Part shown: in pieces, positions 22,629 to 35,815 of the stretch
How the letters are laid out: each line of letters opens with the position of its first letter
Numbering within the stretch: position 1 is the stretch's first letter
NCBI GenBank assembly: GCA_034359265.1
Contig: CP136890.1
Location: forward strand, 97,551,501 to 97,615,500
Origin: Canna indica
Lineage: Eukaryota > Streptophyta > Magnoliopsida > Zingiberales > Cannaceae
Direction: 5' to 3'
Length of the DNA stretch: 64,000 nucleotides
The notes under the pieces: model-generated
Told to the model about the DNA's origin: nothing
The model's database searches: none
The model's input: only the letters and a program-made list of their open reading frames with translations
Position numbers and translations under genes: made by a program

Positions 22629-24484
22629 CTAAGATTCTAAATAGCAATCTGATACTAACTAAAAAAATTTATAATATGAGTAATTACTAGCATCTAAAAT
22701 TCTAAATAGCTACAACATACACCACCATCAATTTATAATTTGACTAAACCATAAGTCCATACTACTTTCAAATCATTTGAGAAATTTAAAATTAGCTACA
22801 AGCCTACAACAATACAACATACAACAATTCAACCACCATAGTTTTAGGCTTTTAGCAGCCATAAATCCCAGCCACAAACAAGAGTCCTAATTTGAAACAA
22901 ATTACATCAAATCAACCACCATAGTTTTAGCAGCCTTAAATCCCATAATACATCTAGCTACAACATATATAAATCAGAATTCAACAACAATTCGGCTGTC
23001 GGGTAGTTGGGTGTAATGCGCCAGCACAGGGACCTGAACAGATACAACGAAGTGAAGTTTGCAAAGTAGACAAGGACGCATGTCCAAAAGGGTTTTCCCT
23101 CAACATATTTGAATGCTGGACAAGTCATTCAAGCACGCGAGGGCTATCTAGGTCGCTCTCTTAAATTGACAGATGAAACCGACCCAATTGGAATTGTTGG
23201 CCATGGAAGTACAGAGAAAGAGGTAATGAAAATGAGATCATCATTGATGGGCACTTTCCCCCTACCATCCATCAAAAAAAGCTACAGCTGAAGGCGGGAT
23301 GAAAATGAGAAAAAGGTCTATGGTGCTGCACTGCTGCAGGACCGAACCTCTTAAATCAAGAATGAAGTTGTGCATCATCTCTGAGCTCACTGCTCAAGGT
23401 CCTCTGGACCTCTTCATTCTAGCTAGAAACCTAACAGGGACTGTGAGTCTTCATGCTACTTAACATGAAGGTAGTTTTCAAAGCTTAACATTTCAATTCA
23501 ATAACATGAAGGAAATAACTTAACATGCAATTAAATAACATGATATTTGGATTCAACTCACTTAACATTAGGCTGTCGGCTGTCGGCAGAGAAGGGAGAC
23601 GAGTGACGAACTCGTGCTGCGGGCCTGCGGCTATCGGCTGCGTGCAGAGAAGGGAGACGCCGAGTCGCCGAGTGATGCACTAGGGCAGATATGGTGCGGG
23701 CGTGCGGCGATCGGCGTGAAAGGGGCGAGCAGTGATGACTGATGAAGCGGACTGCGGACTGTCGCCAGTCGCCGAGTGATGCACTAGGGCAGATATGGTG
23801 CGGGCGTGCGGCGATCGGCGTGAAAGGGGCGACCGGGCGAGCAGTGATGACTGATGAAGCGGACTGCGGACTGTCGCCGAGTCGCCGAGTGATGCACTAG
23901 GGCAGATATGGTGCGGGCGTGCGGCGATCGGCGTGAAAGGGGCGAGCAGTGATGAAGCGGACTGCGGACTGTCGCCGAGTCGCCGAGTCGCCGTGTGCCC
24001 GTGTGTGTCGGAGTGTCGGAGTGTCGGACTGTCGGTGCCTCGGTGCCTCGGTGGACGGTGGTGTGTCTTCGTGAAAGCAGCGGGCGAATCAGCGAATGGA
24101 TGAAGGCATGAAGCGGCGGGTCACGGCCTCACGGGTGAAAGATTTAGGGCAAGTGGAAGAGAAGGGGCGAAGGGCAGATGCTAAATGTTTGATATAATAT
24201 ATATATATTAGATATAAAATTACAATATCGCCCTTGGCCCCTTAATATGTATTATATATATATATAGGTAAAATAGTAATTAAAATGAGGCGGATAGACG
24301 GTGCGGATACGGTGCGGATACGGTGCGGATACACAGACAAATCCATATCCGCACCGTATCCGCGCGGATATGAAATTTTCAGATCCATATTTGTATCCAT
24401 ATTTGTTTTTACTTGCGGATACGGATCGGATACAGTACGGATGCGGTTTTTAATTGGCGGATACGGATAAAATTGCCAGCCCTA
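22629..24484. mobile_element. Partial hAT element (one end missing)
   Basis: Inverted copy of 10,365-12,212. The end TTGCCAGCCCTA at 24,473-24,484 and ATCTTGAA flank are kept, the other 350 bp including the opposite inverted repeat is absent; the break at 22,628/22,629 joins the degenerate repeat region. It carries the 60-codon ORF at 23,109-23,291 and the GC-rich tandem repeats near 23,680-23,997. Confidence 0.85.
23109..23291 (+). CDS. Unrecognised 60-codon ORF, copy in partial hAT
   Basis: Identical in translation to the ORF at 11,732-11,550. Its frame is kept, but the family and any function are unknown. Confidence 0.3.
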   Translation: MNAGQVIQAREGYLGRSLKLTDETDPIGIVGHGSTEKEVMKMRSSLMGTFPLPSIKKSYS

Positions 24485-24646
24485 ATCTTGAAGTTCCCAG
24501 CCGCATGGGTTCATCCGAACCGGCAACCGAGTCCAAACGCCGCTCATCAAGTCTGCACAAGATAAATACATACACACACAATCTTATCTCGTCCCCCGTC
24601 TCTGCTCTTCGGCTGGAAACCCTAATCCTGAAACCCACGCACCCCG
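24485..24646 (+). promoter_or_regulatory. EF1-beta promoter and non-coding first exon (copy C)
   Basis: TATA-like ATAAATA at 24,562-24,568, telo-box AAACCCTAA at 24,617-24,625, exon end at 24,646 followed by GTGAGT. A short intron (24,647-24,746) ends CTCCTCAG before the 29-base exon 24,747-24,775 that holds ATG 24,768. Confidence 0.6.
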
Positions 24647-24968
24647 GTGAGTCACCTCTTTTATCCGATCCCTCTTCCTTATCATCTTCCTCCTAATATT
24701 TATACTTCTTTCTTCTTACGATTTCCTCTTTTATCTTTCTCCTCAGATCCAGATCGAGTGCAAGGAGATGGCCGCGTATGTAATCCTTAACCCCCTCTGC
24801 TCTTGAATTAATCTGTTTTAGCTAGTATCACTGTATTAGGAAGGGTTTTTTCGTTTTTCGGATGGCGCATTAGGCTAGGCCATATTCTGACGAAGATTTG
24901 CAGAGCAGACTTGTACCCAAACTTGGATTTTGCTATATTGCAGGGGACAAGTGATTTCTCTGAAAACA

Positions 24969-25548
24969 ATGGCTGTTACATTCCCCAACGTCAATTCAGC
25001 ATCTGGCCTCCAGAAACTTAATGATTATCTTCTTTCCCGCAGTTATATAACTGGGTATGATTTTTGAATGATTTGTTTATTTATGTTAAATTATTTTATC
25101 ATCATAGTTTTTCATTTGTGATTTTTGAATGGATATGTTTCAGCTACCAAGCATCAAAGGACGATCTAGCTGTATATGGAGCACTTAATGGACTTCCATC
25201 TTCAGAATATATCAATGTCGCTAGGTGGTACAGCCACATAGATGCGCTAGTTAGGTTATGGTATGTGATTTAAACTTTGGCTTTTGTTTCTTTAGTGTTC
25301 CTATAAATCCTGCCATTTTGAGCTCTGGTATAATTTTAGTGGCATCTCGGAGGAAGGCAATGGAGTGAAAATTGAATCATCCTGCACTTTAGCTGAGGAG
25401 TCCCCAGCTTCCCCTGCTATTGCTGACACTAAGGTGATTTTTTTAATTACTAAGTTTTGGTATGCATAGGGTTTGAATTGTTTACATCTTTAAACTTTAT
25501 TGATGGTTGATGATATACTTTTTCTAACTACGAAATTCAGGCTGCAGC

Positions 25549-25586
<38 letters not shown>

Positions 25587-26711
25587 TGGATTTATTTGGT
25601 GAAGAGACAGAAGAGGAAAAGAAGGCAGCTGAAGAGCGTGCAGCTGCTATCAAAGCTTCTGGAAAGAAGAAAGAATGTATGTTCTACCCATTTTGAAGTG
25701 TTAAATTGATTCATTGTTTAAGATTTGCCAAAGATGTTTGCTATTTTCTAGTTGTACAAACATGGTTTCTTTGGTTGTTTCATTCACTTAAGACTGCATT
25801 TTCTTGTTTGCAGCTGGAAAGTCTTCAGTACTTCTTGATGTGAAACCTTGGGATGATGAAACAGACATGAAAAAGCTAGAAGAAGCTGTAAGGAGCATCC
25901 AAATGGAGGGTTTGCTGTGGGGAGCCTGTATGTATTCTTTCTCTGAAATAATAATGGGCTTAGTTTTAATTAATTATCATTTTTATTAGTCTCTTGATAG
26001 AAACATTTATTAACTAATGCTGTTTGTATTTGGTTAACATGCAGCAAAACTGGTTCCTGTTGGTTATGGCATTAAAAAATTGCAGATCATGATGACCATT
26101 GTTGATGATTTGGTTTCTGTTGATACCCTAATTGAGGAGCAACTCTGTGCTGAACCAGCCAATGAGTACATCCAGAGCTGTGATATTGTGGCATTCAACA
26201 AAATATGTGAGTAATTAGCTTAACTTTGATGCATGTATTGTTTAATATCACAGATAGGCTTTATGAAAAGAGATCATACCACTAGGTTGCTATTTGGTCC
26301 CTTAAACACTTCGATCATGATGTCCAAAGCTTTTATCTGTCATTTGTTTCTTTGTTGTGGTAAACTAGGATTAACCATAACTGTATTTCTATTATTTTAA
26401 GCCTTTATTTGGTAATTATAATTTTAAATTTGGGATGGGGATGATATAATCTGTCATGAAATCTATGTTTCTTTATGTTTGTCCCCACTTGGATTTTAAT
26501 CCTTTTAATCATTGATGCACAATTTATCTCTATCTAATCTCTTTTTGTTTCTACTTGCCAAATACTAGAGCTAATTACTGTTTGCTTTTTTCACTGCTCA
26601 AAAATAGACCTTTTCAAAGCTTCTAGTTTATTGCATGGCTTCATATGCATAAAATCAATTTTTTGTAGCACACAAGAATTGTGACTGATTCTAGGTTTTT
26701 CTGTTGCAGGA
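24969..26711 (+). CDS. Elongation factor 1-beta, complete copy C (12-Asp type)
   Basis: Reference copy for the exon map: 24,969-25,054, 25,144-25,260, 25,340-25,433, 25,541-25,676, 25,814-25,927, 26,045-26,206 and 26,710-26,711. These total 711 bases, exactly 237 codons with TGA formed across the last intron. Residues 1 to about 80 form the helical N-terminal domain ([14 protein letters not shown]), 103-114 the Asp run, then [13 protein letters not shown], and about 146-236 the exchange domain ([31 protein letters not shown]). An alternative ATG at 24,768 in the preceding small exon is in frame through the splice and would add MAAGQVISLKT. The second ATG has the better plant context (AACAATGG). 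No lesion is seen. Confidence 0.9.
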
Positions 26712-27451
26712 TTATTCTTCTGCTTGGAGACTAGCTGGAAGGCCCTAGTTTTGTGTGTTTAATTTCGAACAATGGTTTTGTGGACTGTGAGACCCACTTT
26801 TTTCTCTAATTTTTAGTAGACAAGAAGTCAGTTCATGTTTTGGACTTAATGTAGTGAATCTTTTTTCAGGATATTAAATATCTATTATTATGCTATTGGT
26901 CATCCGAGTTTGTTATTGACTTATTTCTGCATTCAATACTGGTGCGTGAAATGTTATGGTCTTGTTAAGTTAACTTATTGTTGTGCAAATATCATCTCGG
27001 TATTGCGTAAATTCATTAGCATTTGAATATGTAGATTTGGTTTGCGATTGCATGCAGAGGTGACATAAGATAGTGATGTGAAAAAAATAATTAATTAATA
27101 TATATGTGAAGGTCAATAGGAGGAAAATATTTTTTCTATTAATAATAAGTTGAATATCAAGCTATTTGATCTAAAAAAATTAATATATGACTTCATATTG
27201 TAGATCTCATTACAAGACTCCAAATATTTAGAATCAAATTTTTGATAGTTAGAGATCTTATAAATAAGGAGACATTATAGTTGAACACAAAAATATTTTT
27301 AATATTAGCATATTCTTTAATCAAGGGACTTAGGCCCATAGTCTTTGAAATATTGAAAATATGAGTATTTTGAGTTCTTTTAATATGTTTGGTTAGTGGG
27401 AGTTTTATGTTTATTTATGCTAATTATTGAACACTTCAATGCATGTTTAAT
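26712..27451. other. EF1-beta 3' flank, shortened
   Basis: 3' untranslated region and flank. Relative to the other copies about 210 bp around the conserved CCGACACAGTGAGCC segment is deleted near 27,000, joining CATCTC directly to GGTATTGCG. No gene. Confidence 0.6.
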
Positions 27452-29280
27452 TTCTGATTGCATACTTGGGTCTCAAAACAGCTCAAATCTTTTTTAGACA
27501 GATTCTCGACAGCATTCTGCATGCTCCAATGTCATTTTTTGACACTAAACCATCTGGAAGAATTCTAAGTCGGGTAAGGTTCTCATCCTCTCACTTTTGT
27601 CATCATAGAAACATGTACCATATTTCCTTCAATTAATCTGCAATATTATTCTTCTTTATCCTAAATTGCCTGTTAGTAGCTTACAAGTGCTTGTTACATT
27701 TGAGAGAAAAAATAAATACTCTTTGAGTTGATGTTTGTAAAATACCAAAAAAATCAGTTATTATCATTAAGCAAATATGTCAGAAGCAATTACTAATTTT
27801 CTATCATGTTGACATTGGACTTTGCTTCTTTTCTTTGTTTCAGGCATCATCAGATCAAACCAACATTGATCTCTTCCTCCCATTCTTTGTGGGACTAACA
27901 GTATCAATGTACATCACTCTGCTAAGCATAATTATTGTAGTATGCCAGGTTGCTTGGCCTACCATCATAGTCATACTTCCATTGGTATGGCTGAATATTT
28001 GGTACAGGGTATGCCCCAACTCTCTTTACCTTCAAAAATTCATTGGCGTCTATGCCTAAGAGAATACATAAGTGTCTGTCTTGTTTGAATTGTTCAGATC
28101 ACGCATAAAGAGTACCTTAAGGTTCTTACTTCCTGCTCTTCTTGCATCCTGTTGGTTGCAGGGTTATTATATTGCAACATCTCGGGAGCTCACTCGACTT
28201 GACTCAATTACAAAAGCACCAGTTATCCATCACTTTTCAGAATCCATTCTTGGCGTCACAACAATCCGTTGTTTCAGGAAGGAAGAGATGTTTAGCCAGG
28301 AGAACCTGAGCAGTGTTGATTCAAGCTTAAGGATGGATTTTCACAACAATGGATCCAATGAGTGGCTAGGGTTCCGATTAGAATTGTTTGATAGTTTTGT
28401 CCTCTGCATCTCAGCTTTGCTCATGACCGTGCTGTGCTCCCTAGCAATTTTATCAAACCAGGTACAAATGAAAATGTAAAATTATATAAATTATTTATCT
28501 GCTGTTGCCTTAAAACTGAAAATATTAGTTTAAAGATGTTGATCAGGTGGATTTGTGAATACATCTTACAGATGGAATGAGGAACAAATCACTCAAGCTT
28601 CCCTTTTCTAACTTTTGGGCATCTAAGATGTCTATGTTATTATCTTGTTTAATTGCATTGCATAACTAAAATGAATGTTGGGCAAAGCACTACAGTAGAA
28701 ATCTGGTAATAGATGTTAAGATTTGAATGTCCAGATTGGAAGATCAAAAATAAATATACAAAGGTCTTCTAATGCTTTTGCAATGTAGGTGGCCTGTGAT
28801 TAAATCTGTAACCCTTTGTAGATATCACCATATAATATAAAATTTTGTTGAACTACTACTTAGGGCATGGAGGGCCACCCATCCAACTTTCCACCTTTAG
28901 TTCCTAACCTACTTCATGAGCCATGTTATGTCTAGCTTAACTAAATCCTATATGGTGTTTTACAATAAGTCAAGTTGAAATATTGTTTTCTTTAATACAG
29001 TTCTTGCATGTTGAGTTGCCTGTAAATGCATTTCAATTTCCAATGAGTTTCCAGAAACTGATGTTGTTTTTTGTTCCGTGCAGAATATGTTGGTCTCTCC
29101 CTCAATTCTGTAGTTTTTTGGTCAATTTGGATTTGTTGCTTCATAGAGAACCGGATGGTTTCAGTTGAAAGAATAAGGCAGTTCACCAACATTCCCTCTG
29201 AGGCAGCTTGGAGGGTTAAAGATTGTCTTCCATCTCCACATTGGCCCACCCATGGAAATATTGAAATAAGAGATCTTAAG
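27452..29280 (+). pseudogene. ABCC transporter fragment, plus-strand copy
   Basis: Exons a (about 27,459-27,573), b (27,844-28,008), c (28,162-28,461) and d (29,084-29,280). Exon a begins in mid-exon ([18 protein letters not shown]) right at the junction with EF1-beta flank. It has the same four-base insertion at the end of exon c (after ATGACCGTGCTG) and the same six-residue gap in exon d as the other copies. Exon b reads VCPNS instead of VCSNS only past the donor, so it does not change the product. Confidence 0.82.
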
Positions 29281-29884
29281 GTTATTTATACAACTATATT
29301 GTTTCTTTGCCTTCTTTTACTATAAATAGAGTAGTTAGAACTTTCTGGGTACTTTGAGAAGCTGAAGAGCTACTTGTAATCGTCATTCTAAAACACCATC
29401 ATTTTTTAATTAACGATTACCTAAAAATCAACGAACAATTGTATTCAAGTTCATAGTTTTGTAATTCTTACATTTCTAGTTCAGTTGCTCTTTTGTTCTT
29501 TTCTTTTTCAAGTTGAGAATATGAGTACTGAAGCAGAAAACATTCTTCTGTTTTCTTCAGGTTGTTCTGGTGATGTATTAGCCATAATGTGTTATGTGTT
29601 AATTTTGATTCATCTTTTAGATACACTCATTAGCCAACAAGTCTTATATTGATTGTTGTATTATATAAATTTTAATCAAAATTTAACTTGAAACCCATCT
29701 AATCAATGTGCTGCCTTTCATTATGTATATGATTTATTTTAGGAATCACGCATGGGCATTTATTATTTGTTGAAATGTGATTAGCTTCTCTTTGTTGTTC
29801 AAATGTTTGGGCTAGTCGTGAACCCATTGTAGCACAAATGGTAATAACATCGTGTACATATTCAGTAGTTTTGTGGTTCAAACT
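29281..29884. other. Flank of the ABCC fragment
   Basis: Inverted counterpart of 4,755-5,357. Homology stops at GTGGTTCAAAC (29,884). No gene. Confidence 0.5.
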
Positions 29885-29898
29885 ACAGATTAATCCAG

Positions 29899-30056
29899 AT
29901 CCAGATCGAGTGCAAGGAGATGGCCGCGTATGTAATCCTTAACCCCCTCTGCTCTTGAATTAATCTGTTTTAGCTAGTATCACTGTATTAGGAAGGGTTT
30001 TTTCGTTTTTCGGATGGCGCATTAGGCTAGGCCATATTCTGACGAAGATTTGCAGA
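29899..30056 (+). pseudogene. EF1-beta 5' snippet: small first coding exon and part of its intron
   Basis: Matches 24,747-24,904, including the small exon with ATGGCCGC and donor GTATGT, but without the promoter exon or exon 2. It starts directly at an exon-like boundary after foreign sequence and ends inside the intron at GATTTGCAGA. Confidence 0.8.
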
Positions 30057-30148
30057 CTCTATGTTTGGATTAGACGGGCATAGGTTATCATTTCAATTAC
30101 ATTTGTAGGTCTATTGTGAATGTTTCAGGGTCCCAAAATCAGTATGGT
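30057..30148. other. Unidentified filler of about 90 bp
   Basis: Matches nothing else in the window by eye. It sits between two short pieces copied from elsewhere in the locus, as filler DNA at a repair junction would. Confidence 0.4.
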
Positions 30149-30332
30149 AGCGATTTTTTCACCCTTTTTTTTTTTACTATTCTCGTTGATCTTGATTTCG
30201 ATCTGTCAATCTAAAGTCGTCGATATCGTCCTTGCTTCATGAATTTCATCCTCTCAGATCGGTTATTGCACATGTGAATTTGCGAGCAAAAATAGATGTA
30301 GTTATGTGATCTTATTCGAAGATGTAGGATAG
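30149..30332 (+). repeat. Fragment of one arm of the foldback palindrome
   Basis: Matches about 14,862-15,047 (AGCGATTTTTTCACC to GTAGGATAG). One arm only, so it is not palindromic here. Confidence 0.8.
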
Positions 30333-30340
30333 GGATCAGG

Positions 30341-31149
30341 ATCTATACGCACTTGTGTGAAGACTACGTATTGACGTATACGTGAGTTTGGGGTAGGGAT
30401 CAGCGGATTCGAATATTCTATATTTTTTACGATATTAAAATTCTATTTTGTATAAGATCGATTCTTAAATTTTGGAACTAGATTCTATCCTATTGGAACT
30501 TGAAATCGGACCCTACCTCGAAACCACATATTCTAATTTCAATTCCGGATACCATGTTGGAACATGTTCATATATAATTTTCAGGGTACAGGTTTCGAGT
30601 ACCCTGTTGGAATCTGTTTTGAAATCTGTAAATGAACAAATCAGTGAGTGTGGAATAAAATAAGATGGCTTGGGTGCAACGCAACTATTTAATTCAATAT
30701 CCAGGAATCATGATCTATACGCACTTGTGTGAAGACTACGTATTGACGTATACGTGAGTTTGGGGTAGGGATGAGCGAGTTCGAATATTCTATATTTTTT
30801 ACGATATTAAAATTCTATTTTGTATAATATCGATTCTTAAATTTTGGAACTAGACACTACCCTATTGGAACTTGAAATCGGACCCTACCTCGAAATCACA
30901 TATTCTAATTTCAATTTCGGATACCATGTTGGAACATGTTCATATATAATTTTCAGGATACAAGTTTCGAGTACCTTGTTGGAATCTATTTTGAAATCTG
31001 TAAATGAACATATTCCAACATGGTACTCTGTTGTTCTGGAACATATAAATATACAAGTTCCAACATGGTACCATGTTCCGAAATATGTAAATATACAAAT
31101 TCCAACATTATACCCGATGTGTTGGATTCAGAATCGAAACCGATTTTAA
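30341..31149. repeat. Degenerate repeat region with 372-bp duplication, mirror copy
   Basis: The two units start ATCTATACGCACTTG at 30,341 and 30,713. The first continues about 116 bp beyond the inner end of the opposite arm at 22,628, so this copy is the more complete. Confidence 0.6.
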
Positions 31150-31854
31150 TTTGTTCCTAAATTTTTGTCTCGGACTCTACTCGAATTTAATTCAAATCTA
31201 TCCGGAACATATCCAATTATGTCAATTTTAGTTGGTTCTGAATCTATTCGGTACTCTAGTTTGGGATTCTTTTTTGTCTTGGAAATTACTTTGAATTGAA
31301 CTCCAATTATTTTAAGCTTCTTTTATTTTGTTTTGTTATCTGGTTGAGAGAATTGACGTGTATATATAATTAATTAAAGAGCTAGATGTGGAATTGGCGT
31401 CATTAATTGTATAGTCTCTTAATTTCTTGCTTGTTGACTTCATCCTTAGGATGAAATTATTGAGTCTTTACTAATTAACTAGGTTTCTCTTCTTCGATCT
31501 CCAACATGATCAAATCCATCCTTTTTATTAAAGGGGTCGATGACTTTTATGGTTTTGAATGTCAGGGGTTAATCAAAATTTTATTTTTCAAAAAAAAATA
31601 AAATAAATTATTATAGGCGATGATACTAAGAATTAAATCCTAAATTTTTAGATAATATACAACGTGACCATCAAAAATGAATCTTATTTTGTTTATGCTA
31701 TTCACATCGTCACATGATCGATAAGTGAATTGACTAAATGCGTACGTGTCCCCACAATAGTACATCTACCAATTAGTCATTTTGGAAATTGTCGGAGTGG
31801 GCGGTACGATAGCAACCTCAGAGCTCTCATTTCTATTTTTTTAAATATTTTGCA
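31150..31854. other. Gene-free AT-rich sequence, mirror of 21,231-21,939
   Basis: Nothing identifiable is seen. Confidence 0.4.
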
Positions 31855-32150
31855 CGGTAGTCTCAGCGCTGCATTTTTTTTATATTTTTTTCATTTTATT
31901 TCTTTTAATTATTTTGTTTGTTCTTTGGTTTTCTTTTTCATTTTATTTTTAACTCTAGTTTTATTCCCAAATCAAAAAATTGATTTCAAACTTTTCTTTA
32001 TTCTTAATTTCTTTTTAATTATTTTGTTTTTTCTTTGTTTTTCTTTTTCATTTTATTTTTAATTCTAATTTTATTCTCAAATTATTTTATTTTTATTTCT
32101 AATTTTATTCTCAAATCTAATTTTAATTTTAATTTTATTTTTTTATGATT
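31855..32150. repeat. T-rich low-complexity tract, mirror copy
   Basis: Complement of the A-rich tract at 20,935-21,230; the hydrophobic ORF at 31,730-32,062 is its translation and not a membrane protein gene. Confidence 0.7.
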
Positions 32151-33644
32151 TTTTGTCAAGTTGATGTATGCATTTTGGCAGCCCTTTCTGAAGTTTCCCA
32201 AGCGAGAAAACGAAAAGTGCGCTAGCGCGTGTAGGCCCTCCGCTTGCTCCTTCATCGAATTGGATTCATTTTCCTACACCACCGGTTATGTGGAATGGGT
32301 TGAGGATGCACTCTCGCGAAAGAAGTCAACCGAACTAGATGAAAATAGGATGTCGTTCTTGCCTCCGTGTTCACATATGATCGGAAAGACAATTGATTTC
32401 CCTGCATTTTTTGCACTTTGGTGCCCTTCAACGAACACTATTCTTACGTAAATCTCAGATTTTCAATCTCTCTTTGGAACTTGCGCATGATTAAAAAAAA
32501 AGGCGGGCTTCCAATTCATGGCTTATTTTATGATACCTATCGGTAAGAGAGCAGTACACACCTGACTTCACCGTAGGGTTGGGACGAAGGCGACCTGGAG
32601 ATCAGCACTTCGTGATGACCGAAAGGCGGAGCCCAAACATCTATGATTGGGCGTACTCCCCCTAGCCAGTAGGGAACTCTTGCCAGCGTACCGTAGTGGT
32701 AACGCAGTGGGAGCGGACAGGGGGTTTCCGGTAGTGAGCGTAGTGGAGGAATGGTGTCCTTTCCTCTTCTCTTGTTGGTTAAATTGTTGTTGTTGGTTGT
32801 GACATCCTCCTTGGGGGCTTGGGGGGACTGCTGTTAAGTGGAGATGGGAATCGATTCTTTAGTAAAGGGGGAATCGGTTACCAGCTCTACCCACTGCCCT
32901 GCTCTGTCTCTTTTTCTTTTCTTTTTTGCTTCTTTTTTCTTTTCTTTTTATCGTGCAATTGATAAATCACACGGTTATGACCCCCTCGGGGGCCTGTGGA
33001 ATTCCCCATCCAAGTTGAGCTGGCAAAGGGCTTAACAAGCCAGCTCTTCCCAACCCTTCCTTCCCACTGTTGTGCTCACTCCTTGATGTTGTTTTGTGCT
33101 TTCCAGAGTTTTGTATTTGTTCGTTCGTACGTTCTCCTCTCATAATTCAAGAAATGCATCCACACTATACTAAAGTTCTAGCCGTATGGAGCCACCGTCA
33201 TCGAAGTTTAGTGCCTGTCTGTACCGAGTAAAACCTACCTACTTGCATAACCTGCGCCAGGTTAAAGGGGCCCACTGATATTTCTATAATATCCCTCGGA
33301 TCTGTCCACAAGCGACCCCGGTAGTATCTGGTAACCCGCAATGCTTTCCTTCACGCCTCATCCACACCTCTTGCATTGTCGGGGCCCACCAACCATACTT
33401 TCCGGCATCAATGTACGCCTTCTTCCCCATTCTGATGTCATTCTGAATCCTGCAGGCCCTTGCTCGAGGCGGTTTAACATCCTTTATAGCCCGATCTGCG
33501 GGTAATTACGGGTGCCCTGAGTAGTGTCAAGCTCATTTCAGTAAGGTTTGTCATCTCCAGAACCTTGGTTCTGTATTTCAATTCAATATTGCTCGTTCGA
33601 TTTCGTGATTGGATATAATCTCCTCTGAAATGCCCATGCCGTCC
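32151..33644. other. Unidentified balanced-GC block, mirror copy
   Basis: Counterpart of 19,441-20,934, differing at only a few bases seen (for example a single base near 32,952 and near 33,395). No gene is recognised. Confidence 0.3.
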
Positions 33645-33794
33645 ATAGGCGGCATGGGCCCGGCCCGGATTTGGGCTGTGCTTGGCCCGGCACGGCTGTG
33701 CCCAGGAGACGGGCCGAGCTCGCCTCCTGGGCACGCGGGCCGTTCTCAACACGAAACGCGGGCCGAGCACGGCCCGCGCACCGTGCTGGCCCAT
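33645..33794. repeat. GC-rich repeated segment, mirror copy
   Basis: Complement of 19,291-19,440. Confidence 0.5.
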
Positions 33795-33836
33795 TGTAAG
33801 AAAAAAAAATAATTACATGAATTTAAGAATACCAAT

Positions 33837-34282
33837 TGTAAATAGATAAAGGAGAGATCTTACTTGAAGAGATAGAAATATAGCGGAAGTAATTTTCTGA
33901 GTCTCCAAGAATAGTTAGATCTTCCTTTACATCAATTTCTCAAAATGCTCTGTTTTGATGGGGAAAGCAACAATGAGCTAGGGTTTTTAATCCCTGATTC
34001 TATCATGTGTGTAGAGGGAACCTAGCCTCTATTTATAATTGATTAAATGAGTCATCTCCATCACGGGCTTTATTAATCGGGCCTACACTTGACTAATCAC
34101 ATCAATCAATATTAAGTGTTTCAAGCTCATATCACATGGATCAAAATTAAATGAGCTAATATGCATCTTAAATAGGATCATAAGATTAACCCGTTTAAAT
34201 CAAAAACCACAATTGACCATAGCCCACAAAAAAAATATTTAATATATATATATATATATATTAATTAAAAAATATTCTAACA
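33837..34282 (-). mobile_element. LTR relic, third copy
   Basis: Same ends and flanks as the copy at 16-513, with a much shorter internal AT run. Confidence 0.5.
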
Positions 34283-35815
34283 TTCTTTCACTTGGGCAAG
34301 GTCAATTGCATAACTATAATTTGAAAATATTCATTTAAAAAATGACTCGGGTTAATCACAAAAATGTGATCACAAGAAAAAATATGATCCAAGATGCAAC
34401 ACTTATTAAGACTCTTATTAACAAACCAATAATATTGGATCATAGCAGTCATCACGTCATTCCTGGACATAAGACTTCTCATGGTCACGAATACCATTGA
34501 CATAGTTGACAATTATCATTGGTGTGGAGTGTAGCATGAAAACAGTACTCAAAATGATCCGATAAGAACAGTGTTGTTTTCATTATCAATCCTCATACAT
34601 TTCCTTCTATATATATCTTTCGACAAGAGAAAGCGTATGATTCAAAAAACCATCATATCTCTATACTCAAATATGGTGTCAATCAGTGGACAACTTGATT
34701 CATATGACACCGATTCTCAAATATGCAAATAGATAATCAAAATCATCGTGTCGCCCAGACTCAAATATGGTATCAATCAAGGGACAACTTAATTCAATAT
34801 GATATCGAGTCTCAAAACACATTGAACACATATATATAATTTGTGATAATAGAATATAAATTATTAAACATGCATTGAAGTATTCAATAATTAGCATAAA
34901 TAAACATAAAACTCTCACAAACCAAACATATTAAAAGAACTCAAAATACTCATATTTTCAATATTTCAAAGACTATGGGCCTAAGTCCCTTGATTAAAGA
35001 ATATGCTAATATTAAAAATATTTTTGTGTTCAACTATAATGTCTTCTTATTTACAAGATCTCTAACTATCAAAAATTTAATTCTAAATATTTAGAGTCTT
35101 ATAATGAGATCTACGATATGAAGTCATATATTAATTTTTTTAGATCAAATAGTTTGATATTCAACTTATTATTAATAGAAAAAATATTTTTCTCCTATTG
35201 AACTTCACATATATATATATATATATATTATTTTTTTCACATCACTATCTTATGTCACCTCTGCATGCAATCGCAAACCAAATCTACATATTCAAATGCT
35301 AATGAATTTACGCAATACCGACACAGTGAGCCAGCCCCAATTTTCTTACATGAAAAGAATCCAACGCACGTTATAATATAGAAGTTCAATTTAATATATG
35401 CCACAGAAAGATATTATAATCCAATATGCATTACAGAAATGCGCTCAGATATAGACGTGGAGGCAGATATTTATCGCCATCAACTTTAAGGTGTTAAAGT
35501 TGGAAGAAAAAGAAGACATGAGATGATATTTGCACAACAATAAGTTAACTTAACAAGACCATAACATTTCACGCACTAGTATTGAATGCAGAAATAAGTC
35601 AATAACCAACAATATAAACTCGGATGACCAATAGCATAATAATAGATATTTAATATCCTGAAAAAAGATTCACTACATTAAGTCCAAAACATGAACTGAC
35701 TTCTTGTCTACTAAAAATTAGAGAAAAAAGTGGGTCTCACAGTCCACAAAACCATTGTTCGAAATTAAACACACAAAACTAGGGCCTTCCAGCTAGTCTC
35801 CAAGCAGAAGAATAA
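34283..35815. other. Retroelement remnant and EF1-beta 3' flank, third copy
   Basis: Counterpart of 514-2,094. No gene is supportable. Confidence 0.55.

Noticed and set aside
31730..32062. Hydrophobic 110-codon ORF as a membrane protein
   Set aside because: Phe- and Leu-rich translation of a T-rich low-complexity tract.
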